A stretch of DNA of 64,000 bases from Deinococcus sp. Marseille-Q6407 (GCF_946848805.1 NZ_CAMPFU010000004.1:327932-391931); one strand, 5' to 3'. Counted from the first letter of the stretch, positions 1-7,459 are shown. Numbers and translations are program-made. The notes: generated by a model from the sequence alone, not told the origin.

Positions 1-37
1 CTTTCTCGAAACGCAGATCATAGATTTTTCCGCTCAT
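1..37 (-). CDS. Possible start of a gene running off the left edge
   Basis: Reading leftward from an ATG at 37, twelve codons (MSGKIYDLRFEK) remain open to the window edge. The fragment is too short to recognise. Beside a plasmid origin a partition gene would be plausible, but that is a guess from position only. A weak purine-rich stretch lies just before the ATG, and no promoter is obvious. Confidence 0.2.
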   Translation of the reverse strand, partial: MSGKIYDLRFEK

Positions 38-540
38 GCCTCATCGTTTCTGTTTGGTGGTTGGGGGTCAAGTGGTGCCGAACCGATTGAGTGGCCGACC
101 GATGATTACGCCTATAACAGAATCTGGAATGCCCTGCTGAGCCATCTGCCGGCCTTGCTTCCCCGGGTGAGGCGGTCCGTGAGGCTGGTCGCCGGTTCAA
201 CCCTGGTCCCTTGGGGGGCTTGTCCTGCCAGTGATGCCGTCTGGTACGGCTTTTGATGGCTGACAGCGGGAGTCGTTTGACGGTAGGCGGGCAGCAAGGG
301 TGGCCTAGTTTGTCCCCACTTTTTTGGCCGAGACCATGAAAGTGGGCCTGTCGTTCTGTGCCGGTATGCCGCCTACAGCTCACAGGAGCGCCGTGAAGGG
401 GGGAGCGGAGCGTCTTGTGCCTTCCTGTTGGGAGGCGGGCTTGTTGGGGGCCTGTAGAGCCTCCTGAGTGGGAAGCTCGCCGATCTGGTTGGTTGATGAC
501 CCCTCGCCTGCTGATGGCTGCCTGAATCTCCGCTATCCCC
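38..540. other. Stretch without a supportable gene
   Basis: Several open frames cross this stretch on both strands, but none has a ribosome binding site or a recognisable protein. Those on the minus strand continue into translated iterons. It lies between the left-edge start codon and the origin, and I see no RNA gene in it. Confidence 0.5.
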
Positions 541-868
541 TTATTGCCCCTGTTGTTGATCAATCTTTTCAAAGAAAGAAAAAAAGATTTGATGATCATC
601 ATCAAGGGGCGGCGGCAAATGCCGTGATGGACGGCATCCTGTCTGCCCATTTCGACAAGTGGATAATGGGCGGCGGCCCCATTTCGACAAGTGGATAATG
701 GCAATTTCGACAAGTGGATAGTGGAGGAGGGGCAAACTTCGACAAGTGGATAATGGCAATTTCGACAAGTGGATAATGGGCGGCTCCCAAACTTCGACAA
801 AAGGATAATGGGGGGCTGGGTCCAATTTCGACAAGTGGATAATGGGAGTTCGACAAAAAGATAATGGG
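541..868. other. Probable plasmid replication origin
   Basis: An A+T-rich segment (541-605, including an A-rich run at 571-590 and the palindrome GATGATCATC at 591-600) directly precedes eight iterons (651-868). Downstream of them lies a convergent replication initiator gene. An A+T-rich unwinding region next to iterons is the usual organisation of an iteron-controlled origin. The origin role is inferred from this layout. Confidence 0.7.
651..868 (+). repeat. Eight iterons of about 19 bp
   Basis: The unit TTCGACAAGTGGATAATGG starts at 651, 683, 706, 738, 761, 793, 827 and 849. The copy at 706 has one change, and those at 793 and 849 are variants in which AAGTGG becomes AAAAGG or AAAAAG. Start-to-start distances are 32, 23, 32, 23, 32, 34 and 22, so the copies form alternating pairs close to two and three helical turns. 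The reverse complement contains TTATCCACT, one base from the DnaA box TTATCCACA. They probably bind RepA, DnaA or both. Confidence 0.85.
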
Positions 869-935
869 CAGTCGGCTGGTTTTTGGCCGGTTCGGGCCTG
901 AAGTGTCCCCCTTCCGACCGGTCATGGGGGGCAGC

Positions 936-962
936 AAAAAGGCACCTGCTGGTGCAGGTGCC
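936..962 (-). terminator. Intrinsic terminator of repA
   Basis: On the minus strand a perfect 9-bp stem (GGCACCTGC paired with GCAGGTGCC, loop of four) ends at 941 and is followed by five T residues. It lies 17 bases after the repA stop codon. Confidence 0.85.
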
Positions 963-978
963 TGTGGTCTTATGGAGC

Positions 979-2376
979 TCAGTTTTGCTGAGGCCGTAAT
1001 TCCAGGTCGCCCGCTTGCCACCTTTGGATCTGTTCGGCGGCCTGGTCTTTGGTCGTCTGGTTGAAGACTTTCAGGTGTTCAAGGGTGATGAGACCCTGTT
1101 CGCCCAGTTCCCGGCATACGGCCGCTTGTTCCTTGCTCAGCTGACCGATACTGCCCAGCTGCTTGAGTTTGCTCTCAAAGGTGTGGACCGGCATGGCCGG
1201 TTCTTCGGGGGCCGGTATGGTCCGGGTGCTGAGTTCCCGCGTGATAGGATGCTGAATTTCTACGGTTTTCGGCTGACTGACGGTGTTCGGCCGCGCACGT
1301 CCGCGGAAGTTGCTCAGGTCTTTTTCGCTGATGCCGTTTCGCAGGATGCCGATGACATACTTGGCGGCGTCGTCCACATCTTTACGCTTTTCTATCTTCC
1401 ACAGGGCGCATTCCACTTCTTCGCGGCTGTGGGCTTCGCTCAGGCTGCTGGCTTTCCCCGGTGCCACCCCGACAGCGGTGAGCAGGTCGATGATGTACTG
1501 GTCAGTCAGGTTGCCGTCGCGTCTGAATTTGAGGTGCAGCACCGAAGCGTCTCCCCGTCCACTGACCGAGTAGCTTGCCAGGTAGCCGATGTTGTCTTTG
1601 GTCAGGATATCAAGCGGTCCATCCGCCCGCAGCAGCGGTGTGGCGATTTGGCTGATGTGCTGCTGGTTGCTGAGGATTCGGCCCACTTCGATAAATTCAG
1701 TCAGCAGAATGTCCAGCTCATCGTGAACCTGGGTGGGGTCATCGTCATTCCGCCGCAGGGCGTCCAGGTTGCGGTAGATGTTGCGGCTGCTGGGGCTGGG
1801 CAAGTTTTGCAGAATGTGCGGGGTCAGACTGAGGGCCAGGGGTCCGGCAACCGAGGCAGCGATGTCTGGATTGACCCGGATCAGCTTCATGTGCCGGGAC
1901 TTGCTGGGGTCAAAGTCGTGTTCGACCTCTTCTTTGGCCACGGCGTCGAGGATGTGGAACTCGTACTTGCTGTGGTAGGTACGGAACAGCGTCGGCTCGC
2001 GCCAGCAGTTCTCGATGGTATAGCTGGCCTTGTGCAGGGCGCTCAGCATGAAGTCGATGGCGGCGTAATGCCGGGGATGTGGTTTGAGGCCACTGAGCCG
2101 CATCAGTTCCGCGACGCTCAGGCGCAGTTCAGGATTCATGTTGCCTGTGGTCTGCTGGATCATCAGGGCCGTCAGGATGCCCGAGAGGATGTCGGCGGCC
2201 AGCCCGTAGGGAATGCCGAACTTGAGCGAGCCTTCGCAGCTGATGGTGCCCAGCGCGTTCTTGGATTCCCAGCCAAGCTGGAACCTTGAGGGCAACCGGC
2301 TCTGCGAGCAGATCAGTCCCAGCCGGGCAATGTTGTAATCCATTTTGGGAGAGGCTTGACTGATCATGTGGCCCAT
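979..2376 (-). CDS. repA: Replication initiator protein RepA
   Basis: A 465-residue protein resembling the replication initiator A proteins of Deinococcus plasmids. These bind iterons and open the origin. The first ~230 residues (for example MNPELRLSVAELMRLSGLKPH) look like the two winged-helix type DNA-binding halves of such initiators. The C-terminal ~120 residues are proline-rich and then charged, and are less conserved. It points toward the origin, so the iterons lie downstream of its stop codon. It is followed by its own hairpin terminator. The start is uncertain: ATG at 2376, 2367 or 2343 are all possible and none has a convincing ribosome binding site. Assignment rests on overall family resemblance plus the adjacent iterons, not on a catalytic motif. 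Confidence 0.8.
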   Translation of the reverse strand: MGHMISQASPKMDYNIARLGLICSQSRLPSRFQLGWESKNALGTISCEGSLKFGIPYGLAADILSGILTALMIQQTTGNMNPELRLSVAELMRLSGLKPHPRHYAAIDFMLSALHKASYTIENCWREPTLFRTYHSKYEFHILDAVAKEEVEHDFDPSKSRHMKLIRVNPDIAASVAGPLALSLTPHILQNLPSPSSRNIYRNLDALRRNDDDPTQVHDELDILLTEFIEVGRILSNQQHISQIATPLLRADGPLDILTKDNIGYLASYSVSGRGDASVLHLKFRRDGNLTDQYIIDLLTAVGVAPGKASSLSEAHSREEVECALWKIEKRKDVDDAAKYVIGILRNGISEKDLSNFRGRARPNTVSQPKTVEIQHPITRELSTRTIPAPEEPAMPVHTFESKLKQLGSIGQLSKEQAAVCRELGEQGLITLEHLKVFNQTTKDQAAEQIQRWQAGDLELRPQQN

Positions 2377-2436
2377 GCCCCCAAGTATGACTGAGCGGCC
2401 AGGGCATGAGGGGCATCTGCGGCGGTGGAATTCATA

Positions 2437-2471
2437 CCCTCACCGTGCCTGCTGGTCTGGTTGGTTCTCAA
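2437..2471 (-). repeat. 35-bp direct repeat, copy 1
   Basis: Matches 3053-3087 at 31 of 35 positions, with an 18-base perfect core GGTCTGGTTGGTTCTCAA (plus-strand sense, 2454-2471). It covers the last codons of the phosphatase gene and ends just before a GAGGGTATG, which mimics the start region of the phosphatase itself. Confidence 0.75.
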
Positions 2472-3051
2472 GTCCGGCCGCTGCCATTTCCATCTGCTGC
2501 CAGGTCCAGAGCAGCTGCCGGTTCAGCGCGTCGTCGGTGCGGCGCAGTATTAGGCTGTTCGGCTGCATGGCTGGCTGGGCAGCCTGGATACGGGTCAGTA
2601 CCTCGTGGTCGCTCAGTTCCGGGTGCAGGTAGGCCAGCAGAGCAGCTGCACACGCCGCCGAGCGGGATACCCCGGCCATGCAGTGCACATGGACGCGCAG
2701 AGGCCCGCCATCCTGTTTCTTCTTCAGTCGCTCGCCTTCTTTCAGCAGCCTGGCCAGCTGCAGTTCCGTCATGCGGAACGGCGAAAGGGGCTCATCGCTG
2801 AACTCCAGCCGAAGCGTGCGCTCGGTGGTGACGCCCTTCAGCCAGCCCGGCGGCACCTCGCCGGGATCTCCGATAGACACCAGCAGGTGCAGGTGCGGGT
2901 TTTGGCCAGGGGAAAGAATTTCTTCCGGGTACGCGGTCAGCCAGCCGCCGACGGTGATGCGGGGCAGGGGCACAGGCTCGGAGTCCGGGGCATCTGGGGT
3001 AGCCGTGACAGCGCGTTTGCGCCTGAACAGGGCACTGAGAGAGATGGTCAT
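2440..3051 (-). CDS. Dual-specificity/tyrosine-type protein phosphatase
   Basis: About 203 residues. The signature HCMAGVSRSAA (near residue 125) is the C-x5-R phosphate-binding loop of cysteine-dependent protein phosphatases, with the nucleophilic Cys and the Arg both present. A WPD-like Asp is not obvious; acidic residues in the FSDEPLSPF segment could serve. The C-terminal third is helical. I chose the ATG at 3051 because it follows AAGGG, though the spacing of one or two bases is tight; an upstream TTG at 3087 is also in frame. The gene sits between repA and a GNAT gene, all on the minus strand, and is flanked by copies of a 35-bp repeat. Its substrate cannot be guessed from sequence. Confidence 0.75.
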   Translation of the reverse strand: MTISLSALFRRKRAVTATPDAPDSEPVPLPRITVGGWLTAYPEEILSPGQNPHLHLLVSIGDPGEVPPGWLKGVTTERTLRLEFSDEPLSPFRMTELQLARLLKEGERLKKKQDGGPLRVHVHCMAGVSRSAACAAALLAYLHPELSDHEVLTRIQAAQPAMQPNSLILRRTDDALNRQLLWTWQQMEMAAAGLENQPDQQAR

Positions 3052-3052
3052 G

Positions 3053-3087
3053 CCCTTACAGTGACTGCGGGTCTGGTTGGTTCTCAA
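3053..3087 (-). repeat. 35-bp direct repeat, copy 2
   Basis: Second copy of the repeat at 2437-2471, lying immediately upstream of the phosphatase ATG. It includes the AAGGG that would serve as ribosome binding site. Confidence 0.75.
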
Positions 3088-3105
3088 AGGCTGAGCCGCG
3101 CCGCC

Positions 3106-3589
3106 TCAACCGTGCAGGTCGAACCACATGGGCCAGGAGCCGTCCGGCCAGGGGCGCTGTGCGGCCGTGAAGCCGAACGCCTGATAGAACGCCAGGCTCT
3201 CCCCGGTCGCTTCCAGCGAGACGGTGCGCAGGCCGATGTTCTGTGAAAAAAAGCGGGCTTGCTGCACCGCGTACTCCAGCAATGCTGACCCGTACCCCCG
3301 GCGCTGGGCTGACACCTGTACGCTCAGCACTTCGACGTGCAGCGTGGAGACCCGTTCCCGCCCACCCAGCTTGGCAATGACTTCTGTGGGAGCCTGCAAG
3401 ACGCTGGCTTGCTTCCAGGCTGATGACCGCCTGGAGCCGGTCCCCTTCGTACAGACCGTGTAGACGGACCAGGTTCTTCTTCGCTTGCTCCACTTCCGCG
3501 AGCAGTTTGCGGTCTATGCGGGGGTCGCCACACTGAAAGGCCCCCCAGGACTCGCTCTGGGGGGCAATGGCTTTGAGGTAGCCGTTCAC
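3106..3589 (-). pseudogene. GNAT acetyltransferase, TacT-toxin-like, frameshifted
   Basis: Two overlapping frames together encode one GNAT protein of about 160 residues. The first part starts at GTG 3589 (VNGYLKAIAP) and includes GAFQCGDPRID, similar to the F-x-CG...LD signature of GNAT toxins that acetylate charged tRNA. It runs to SLEASQR near 3404. The second part resumes in another frame with LQAPTEVIAKLGG and carries the acetyl-CoA loop VSAQRRGYGSALL and the C-terminal AFYQAFGF motif. Removing a single base near 3400 joins the two. The GTG overlaps the TGA of the upstream 67-codon gene (GTGA), as in coupled toxin-antitoxin pairs. Either the toxin is inactivated or this is a sequencing error. 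Confidence 0.7.
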
Positions 3590-3789
3590 AGCTTGCGAAC
3601 CATGCCGGGTGCAAGAAAGAGCGGTTTGCCTTCGGCTTGAAGCTGCGCTTCCTGGCATTTGATCCGTTCCAGCGTCGCCAGCCTGCGGGCCTCGGTTTCC
3701 GGGTCACGCTTGCTGGGGTCCAGGATTTTCTCCATGTCCTCAGCCGTGATAAAGCCCTTGGGCAGCGGTTCAATGCTTGGTTTGGTCAT
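3586..3789 (-). CDS. Small protein, putative antitoxin partner of the GNAT gene
   Basis: A 67-residue protein (MTKPSIEPLPKGFITAEDME...) with a very good ribosome binding site, AAGGAGG, five bases before the ATG at 3789. Its TGA overlaps the GTG of the GNAT gene, so the two are almost certainly translated together. It is rich in charged residues, with a probable helix around ETEARRLATLERIKCQEAQLQ. I do not recognise a ribbon-helix-helix or other known antitoxin fold, so the antitoxin role is inferred only from size, order and overlap. Confidence 0.6.
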   Translation of the reverse strand: MTKPSIEPLPKGFITAEDMEKILDPSKRDPETEARRLATLERIKCQEAQLQAEGKPLFLAPGMVRKL

Positions 3790-3930
3790 CAGGACCTCCT
3801 TGAGACAGTCTAGCATCCCCATTCTGTTCAGAACATGGTTTTTCCGGCTTTCCCCCCGGAGATTGAGGTGCTCTCCCAGCAGGCGTTCTGCTTCAAGCAG
3901 AACGAGGGAGCCGTAGCGCCGCTTCCCTCG

Positions 3931-4272
3931 TCACTTCGCGTTGCCGTGGGGATCGAGGTACGGCTCCCAGTAGTGCTGTCCGTGAACGCCGTGACGCTCA
4001 AAGTCTTTCTCCTCGGTGGAGCGGGCATCCGGGTGGCCGCGCCGGTGTGAGTTTCCGCCCCCAAGAAGGAAGGCGAAGGGGAGGCTGATGATGGTGAGGA
4101 CCGTCATCCCGATGTTTCCAGCTCGCTCCCGCTTTTCTTCCGGTGTGAGTGGCTTTTTCGGCGGGTTCGGATTCTTCATCACCAGGGCAGAGAGCGGCCA
4201 GAAGTTGTTGTACAGAAAGCGTTTGATGGCCAGGGCTTCGGGAGTATCGGGGACAGGCGGAGGTTTGGTCAT
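3931..4272 (-). CDS. Small single-span membrane protein, unknown
   Basis: A 113-residue protein starting at ATG 4272 with AAGGA eight bases upstream. The N-terminal ~50 residues are proline-rich and polar. There is one hydrophobic segment (NIGMTVLTIISLPFAFLLGG, about residues 62-81), then a histidine- and charge-rich tail ending HYWEPYLDPHGNAK. The charged run KRER before the segment suggests the N-terminus is inside the cell. I do not recognise a family. It precedes the GNAT pair on the same strand with a gap of about 140 bases. Confidence 0.55.
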   Translation of the reverse strand: MTKPPPVPDTPEALAIKRFLYNNFWPLSALVMKNPNPPKKPLTPEEKRERAGNIGMTVLTIISLPFAFLLGGGNSHRRGHPDARSTEEKDFERHGVHGQHYWEPYLDPHGNAK

Positions 4273-4297
4273 GGCGGGGGTTCCTTTGGGAGAGGTA

Positions 4298-4339
4298 AGC
4301 AGCCCCCACGCGGGCGGGCAGGCGGGCGTGGGGGCTGCT
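4298..4339. other. Strong hairpin with 14-bp perfect stem
   Basis: AGCAGCCCCCACGC (4298-4311) pairs with 4326-4339 across a 14-base loop. It lies between the CAP-like remnant and the small membrane gene. There is no T run on either side, so it is not a standard intrinsic terminator, although it could still stop or stabilise transcripts. Confidence 0.5.
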
Positions 4340-4360
4340 GGTCGAGAGAGGGCTGGGGCT

Positions 4361-4664
4361 TTAGCGGCCGAAGTTGACGGTCCAGCTATGTTCGTAAACC
4401 GTGGGTTTCGTGGGCGTAGCGCTTTCGTACGGGGCGCTGGTGTAGCCGACACCGACGGAAGCGATGTTGTTCTGGGCGAGGATCTGGCAGTGGGGGAGAG
4501 AACGAAGGAAGCTCTTGATTGATTCTGCCGCAGTGCTTCGGCCAGCGTTTACAATTTCCCCTCCCGAAACCATGCCTGGAGTTCCCAGGCCCAGTTCAGC
4601 GTAAGCACGGTAAAGGCGGTCTGCAAGATCGTAGCCATAGAAGTTCGGGTGGCTTCTATTGTTC
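4361..4664 (-). pseudogene. CAP (SCP/YkwD-like) domain protein, C-terminal fragment
   Basis: About 100 residues remain. The pattern fits the end of a CAP domain: GGEIVNAGRSTAAESIKSFLRS, then PHCQILAQNNIASVGVGY, and the closing strand YEHSWTVNFGR. These correspond to the Gly-Glu-N motif, the S-x-x-H-x-x-x-I/L motif and the terminal W-T-x-x-F-G strand of secreted YkwD-like proteins. The N-terminal half with the first active-site His and any signal peptide is missing, cut off by the IS element at 4665. The reading frame stays open into the IS end, where an outward ATG supplies a new start (MQGATYE). No matching N-terminal half occurs on the other side of that IS. Confidence 0.65.
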
Positions 4665-5753
4665 TCATAAGTTGCACCTTGCATAGCTGAGCGAATAGCC
4701 GTGCTGGTGGAGGAATTCTTGCTCTTTCCGAAGCTGGCCCAGCAGGTGGTTGAGCCTGACTTCGGGGAACAAGGCGTAGAGAGCCAGGCGTGCAGCTTCC
4801 TTCAAGGTCAGGGCCTCTGAGCGGTGCAGCGTCGTCAGGGTGAAGGCCAGGAAGACCATCAGAATCCAGCGGTCCAGACCCCTGGCAGTTCGCAGCGCGA
4901 ACTGCGCCAACCCAAACTGATGCTTCCCTTCTTTGAAAAACGACTCCAGTGCCCAGCGCCGTTTTCCTTCGGCCAGGATGTCATCCCCCTCTAACAGCTC
5001 AGACGACACCGCGAAGAATTCACGGTCCCCACGGTCCATCCTCCCCAGAGACAGCGTTTCCAGAGGCCAGTTGGCGAGGTTGACGTACCCCCCATGCGGA
5101 CAGTCCGCAACCGTCACCCGCCCAGGATGATCCGTGCGTCGGTTGCTCCGCACACCCACCACGAACTCAAAACCCAGGCGCTGCACGCCTTCCAGAAAAA
5201 CAGCGGATTCGAATCCACTGTCTGCCAGTACGCAGACCTGAAAGCGCTTCCCGACGAAGTCTGGCACCTCTTCCAGCAAGTCGAGGGCCAGTGTGACCGG
5301 GGTGCTGGTGTGCTTGCCCTGGTAGATCCGGTAAGAAATGGGGAACTTCAGTTCCCCATTTTCGGCGAACAAGACCACCAGATGGATGCCGTGCCTGCCG
5401 TTGTAGACGCTGACGTAGGGCAGTTGAGTCCCCACCTTTTCCACCGTGGTCAGGTCCACACTGAGACGCAGACGAGGTCTGCGTTTGTGACGAGCCGCGT
5501 CCAGCAACATGCGCCATTGGGTGTCCTGCATCTCTTCCCAGCAACGGTCTGAATCCCAGTCGTAGATGTTGAAGAAACGGCTGAGTGCACTGGGGCTGAC
5601 TCCCTCTGCCTGGCTGAACTTGGTCTTCTGACCTGGACTGTGGAAGAGGTGCAGCGAAGCCTCCAGGCTTCGCTGCTGATACAGCGTCTCTGGAATATCC
5701 AGAATCCGCTGTGAGAGAATATGGGCGCGCTCCCCTGAAACCGGTTGATTCAC
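4665..5753 (-). CDS. IS4-family transposase (copy A)
   Basis: A 362-residue DDE transposase that cuts and re-joins the IS ends. Visible features: an N-terminal DNA-binding region with [13 protein letters not shown], first catalytic Asp in [12 protein letters not shown] (about residue 100), second in VLADSGFES (about 178), and the Glu in [18 protein letters not shown] (about 270), which matches the R-W-x-(I/L)-E-x-x-F-K pattern of IS4 transposases. It starts at GTG (MNQPVSGER) and its TGA overlaps the IS end. The reading frame is intact, so it could be active. Related copies start at 20415, 29225, 40310, 60023 and 63815. Confidence 0.92.
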   Translation of the reverse strand: MNQPVSGERAHILSQRILDIPETLYQQRSLEASLHLFHSPGQKTKFSQAEGVSPSALSRFFNIYDWDSDRCWEEMQDTQWRMLLDAARHKRRPRLRLSVDLTTVEKVGTQLPYVSVYNGRHGIHLVVLFAENGELKFPISYRIYQGKHTSTPVTLALDLLEEVPDFVGKRFQVCVLADSGFESAVFLEGVQRLGFEFVVGVRSNRRTDHPGRVTVADCPHGGYVNLANWPLETLSLGRMDRGDREFFAVSSELLEGDDILAEGKRRWALESFFKEGKHQFGLAQFALRTARGLDRWILMVFLAFTLTTLHRSEALTLKEAARLALYALFPEVRLNHLLGQLRKEQEFLHQHGYSLSYARCNL

Positions 5754-5813
5754 ACTTCCAGAATTTCAGCTCTGGGAGCGCTTTTTGTCTCCCTATACAG
5801 GTGCAAGTTCTGA
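4665..5813 (-). mobile_element. IS4-family element, copy A
   Basis: 1149 bp, bounded by imperfect terminal repeats (TCAGAACTTGCACCT at the 5' end, TCATAAGTTGCACCT at the other end when read inward). It contains one transposase gene. The left neighbour is the CAP-gene remnant; the right neighbour is unrelated sequence. No target duplication is visible. Confidence 0.9.
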
Positions 5814-6057
5814 GTCCGAGGGTTGGTGTTTACTCTGCTGGGTCATGGATGTTTCTTCTTTATAAGCGCACAACGGATGTACCGCACACGTTGCCTCTTG
5901 ATCATAGCTATTGTCCAAAATCCCCCTTCCACACGCATCATCATTTTTAGGCTGGGCTGAGGTTCAGCTGTCTGGTTACAACACTCTAATTTGCAAAAAA
6001 TTCGGGAAGCTATCAGTCCCCCAGAAAATTTTGTGCAAGCCCTTTGACTGTTTGGCT
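5814..6057. other. A+T-richer stretch without a gene
   Basis: I see no convincing coding frame, RNA or terminator here. A minus-strand frame of 72 codons crosses it but has no ribosome binding site and no familiar features. The base composition is noticeably less G+C-rich than the flanks, which suggests separately acquired DNA. Confidence 0.4.
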
Positions 6058-6612
6058 TCACTCCCGCAGGTACTCGTACACGGTCTTGCGACTGACCCCA
6101 AACCGCTCGGCTAGCTCTGGTTTCTTCACACCCTGCGCAGCCAGCTCCCGTAGCTCAGCGATCTGGCCAGCAGTCAGCTTGGGTTTCCTTCCTTTGTAGA
6201 CTCCACGCTTCTTGGCCTGAGCTATTCCTTCCGCCTGGCGCTCGCGGATCAGGTCTCTCTCGAACTGAGCGAAGGCTCCCATGATGGAGAACAACAAAGT
6301 CGACATCGAGTCCTGCCCTCCGGGAGAGAAGGTCATGTTCTCTTTGACGAAGCGGACGGTGATTCCCCTGCCGGTCAGTCCCTGGACCAGCTCCTGCAGG
6401 TCCAACAGGTTGCGACCAAGACGGTCGAGGGAATGGACGGTGACGGTGTCACCGTCACGGACATACTCCAGCAAAGCCTGGAGCTGTGGGCGCTGCGTGT
6501 CCTTACCAGAGGCCTTGTCAGTAAAAACCTTGTCGAAGATCATTCCGTCCAGCTGACGGATCTCGTTCTGACCAAAGCTGCTGACCCGTTTGTATCCGAT
6601 GGTGGAAGGCAT
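6058..6612 (-). CDS. Serine recombinase, resolvase/invertase family
   Basis: 184 residues, the usual size of a small Tn3-type resolvase or DNA invertase. The catalytic serine lies in GYKRVSSFGQNE (near residue 11). The conserved HSLDRLGRNLLDL, MSTLLFSIMGAFAQFERDLIRERQAEGIAQAK helix and the C-terminal helix-turn-helix (GVKKPELAERFGVSRKTVYEYLRE) are all complete. It would act on short recombination sites to resolve plasmid multimers or invert DNA. Its start at 6612 lies 11 bases from a copy of the motif TGTCACTTTAGGGT, which recurs beyond higA and may be its binding site. It is divergent from the HigB-like gene. Resolvase and toxin-antitoxin pairs often travel together in Tn3-family transposons, but no tnpA is present. 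Confidence 0.9.
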   Translation of the reverse strand: MPSTIGYKRVSSFGQNEIRQLDGMIFDKVFTDKASGKDTQRPQLQALLEYVRDGDTVTVHSLDRLGRNLLDLQELVQGLTGRGITVRFVKENMTFSPGGQDSMSTLLFSIMGAFAQFERDLIRERQAEGIAQAKKRGVYKGRKPKLTAGQIAELRELAAQGVKKPELAERFGVSRKTVYEYLRE

Positions 6613-6622
6613 ACCGCTAGTC

Positions 6623-6636
6623 TGTCACTTTAGGGT
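6623..6636 (+). repeat. Motif TGTCACTTTAGGGT, copy 1
   Basis: The same 14 bases recur at 7478-7491, inverted at 7533-7545, and as a partial copy at 11730-11740. Together with the later copies it brackets the higBA pair. It may be a resolvase site or an operator. Confidence 0.6.
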
Positions 6637-6662
6637 GGCTCGATTCCCTACTTACCTTCTTT

Positions 6663-6680
6663 GTTTAGCCTATACTAAAC
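6663..6680 (+). promoter_or_regulatory. Promoter/operator palindrome of higBA
   Basis: GTTTAG and CTAAAC form an inverted repeat around the -10 hexamer TATACT (6671-6676). The start codon follows six bases later, so the transcript is probably leaderless. A palindrome covering the -10 is typical of autorepression by an antitoxin. Confidence 0.65.
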
Positions 6681-6682
6681 AG

Positions 6683-7042
6683 ATGCCGTTCGTTCTCTAC
6701 CAGCGTCCTCATGCTCAGCGAGCGGCCGTTTTGGATGACCTTTTGGAGATGGTGGCCTCTGGTCAGCAAGAAGCCGTCAACACCGCCATCAGAATGCTGA
6801 CCGACCTCTACTTGCAAGGCCATCAGAGCAGTTACGCCAAGAAATTGCAGAGCCTGCCCATTTGGGAACTGAAGTCGCATTCCAGAGGAGGAAGCAAGGG
6901 GGGCACCAGGATTTACTTCTACTTCCGCACCAACGGTAACGCAGTCATCATCAACGCTGAAGTGAAGGCTGGGGACACGCCGAGTGCTGCCCTCCTCAAG
7001 GAAGCCACTCTGGTCGCCATGACCGACAAGGAAAGGAAGTAG
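6683..7042 (+). CDS. higB: HigB/Gp49-like toxin of a type II toxin-antitoxin pair
   Basis: 119 residues starting at ATG 6683. The central segment LPIWELKSHSRGGSKGGTRIYFYF and the following NAVIINAEVKAGDTPSAALLKEA fit the RelE-superfamily phage-derived Gp49-like (HigB) toxins, which cleave mRNA on the ribosome. The toxin-first order with an XRE-type antitoxin three bases downstream is the classical hig arrangement. Expression is probably from the leaderless promoter just upstream, under control of the antitoxin through the palindrome there. The toxin reading frame is intact. The identification rests on these segments and gene order. Confidence 0.75.
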   Translation: MPFVLYQRPHAQRAAVLDDLLEMVASGQQEAVNTAIRMLTDLYLQGHQSSYAKKLQSLPIWELKSHSRGGSKGGTRIYFYFRTNGNAVIINAEVKAGDTPSAALLKEATLVAMTDKERK

Positions 7043-7045
7043 CTC

Positions 7046-7459
7046 ATGAAAACAGCACAGGAATGGCAACAGCACCTTGGTCTGGATGAACTGCCGGATG
7101 ATGAATTCGTGACGGCCTTGAATAGCTTGGAAGGAGAGGAAGCTATTGCAGGTGGTGGCTTGGAGGCTCAGGGTCTGGTAGCCACTCAGACTTCACCAGC
7201 GGAGCTGGTGGGTGCCCTGGTGGTGGAAAGTGCCGGTGAAGCCTTCAAAGCGGCCAGACAGGAGCAGGGACTGACCGTACGTCAGGCGGCTGAGAGCTGG
7301 GGCATTTCTCCAGGGCGCGTCTCTCAAATGGAATCTCCAGAAGCCAATCTCTACATGAGCACGGTAGGGAGCGCAGCTCTACGGATGGGCTACCGGGCCA
7401 AGCTGGTGCTGGAACCGATTGACGGTGGACAACCTATCGAAGCTTCATTGAGTCAGTAG
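7046..7459 (+). CDS. higA: HigA-like antitoxin with XRE helix-turn-helix
   Basis: 137 residues. The C-terminal part contains a Cro/CI-type helix-turn-helix (LTVRQAAESWGISPGRVSQME, about residues 76-96). The N-terminal ~65 residues are acidic (DELPDDEFVTAL, SLEGEEA), suitable for wrapping a basic toxin. It starts three bases after the toxin stop codon, so the two are translated together. It probably represses its own promoter at 6663-6680. The N-terminal acidic domain is longer than in the smallest HigA proteins. Confidence 0.75.
   Translation: MKTAQEWQQHLGLDELPDDEFVTALNSLEGEEAIAGGGLEAQGLVATQTSPAELVGALVVESAGEAFKAARQEQGLTVRQAAESWGISPGRVSQMESPEANLYMSTVGSAALRMGYRAKLVLEPIDGGQPIEASLSQ

Noticed and set aside
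18..834. Overlapping minus-strand open frames with repeated LSTCRN-type peptides
   Set aside because: These are translations of the iterons; no ribosome binding site or protein family fits.
4655..5825. Target-site duplications for the 1149-bp IS copies
   Set aside because: No exact direct repeats flank copies A, B, D or F. Only a 5-bp CGTAC near copy E is suggestive, so no duplication length is claimed.
5843..6061. A 72-codon minus-strand frame next to the resolvase
   Set aside because: No ribosome binding site, no family features, and it lies in low-G+C sequence where chance frames are short but plausible.
6058..7459. A complete Tn3-family transposon carrying the resolvase and higBA
   Set aside because: No tnpA and no 38-bp terminal repeats beginning GGGG are present; only a recurring 14-bp motif is seen.
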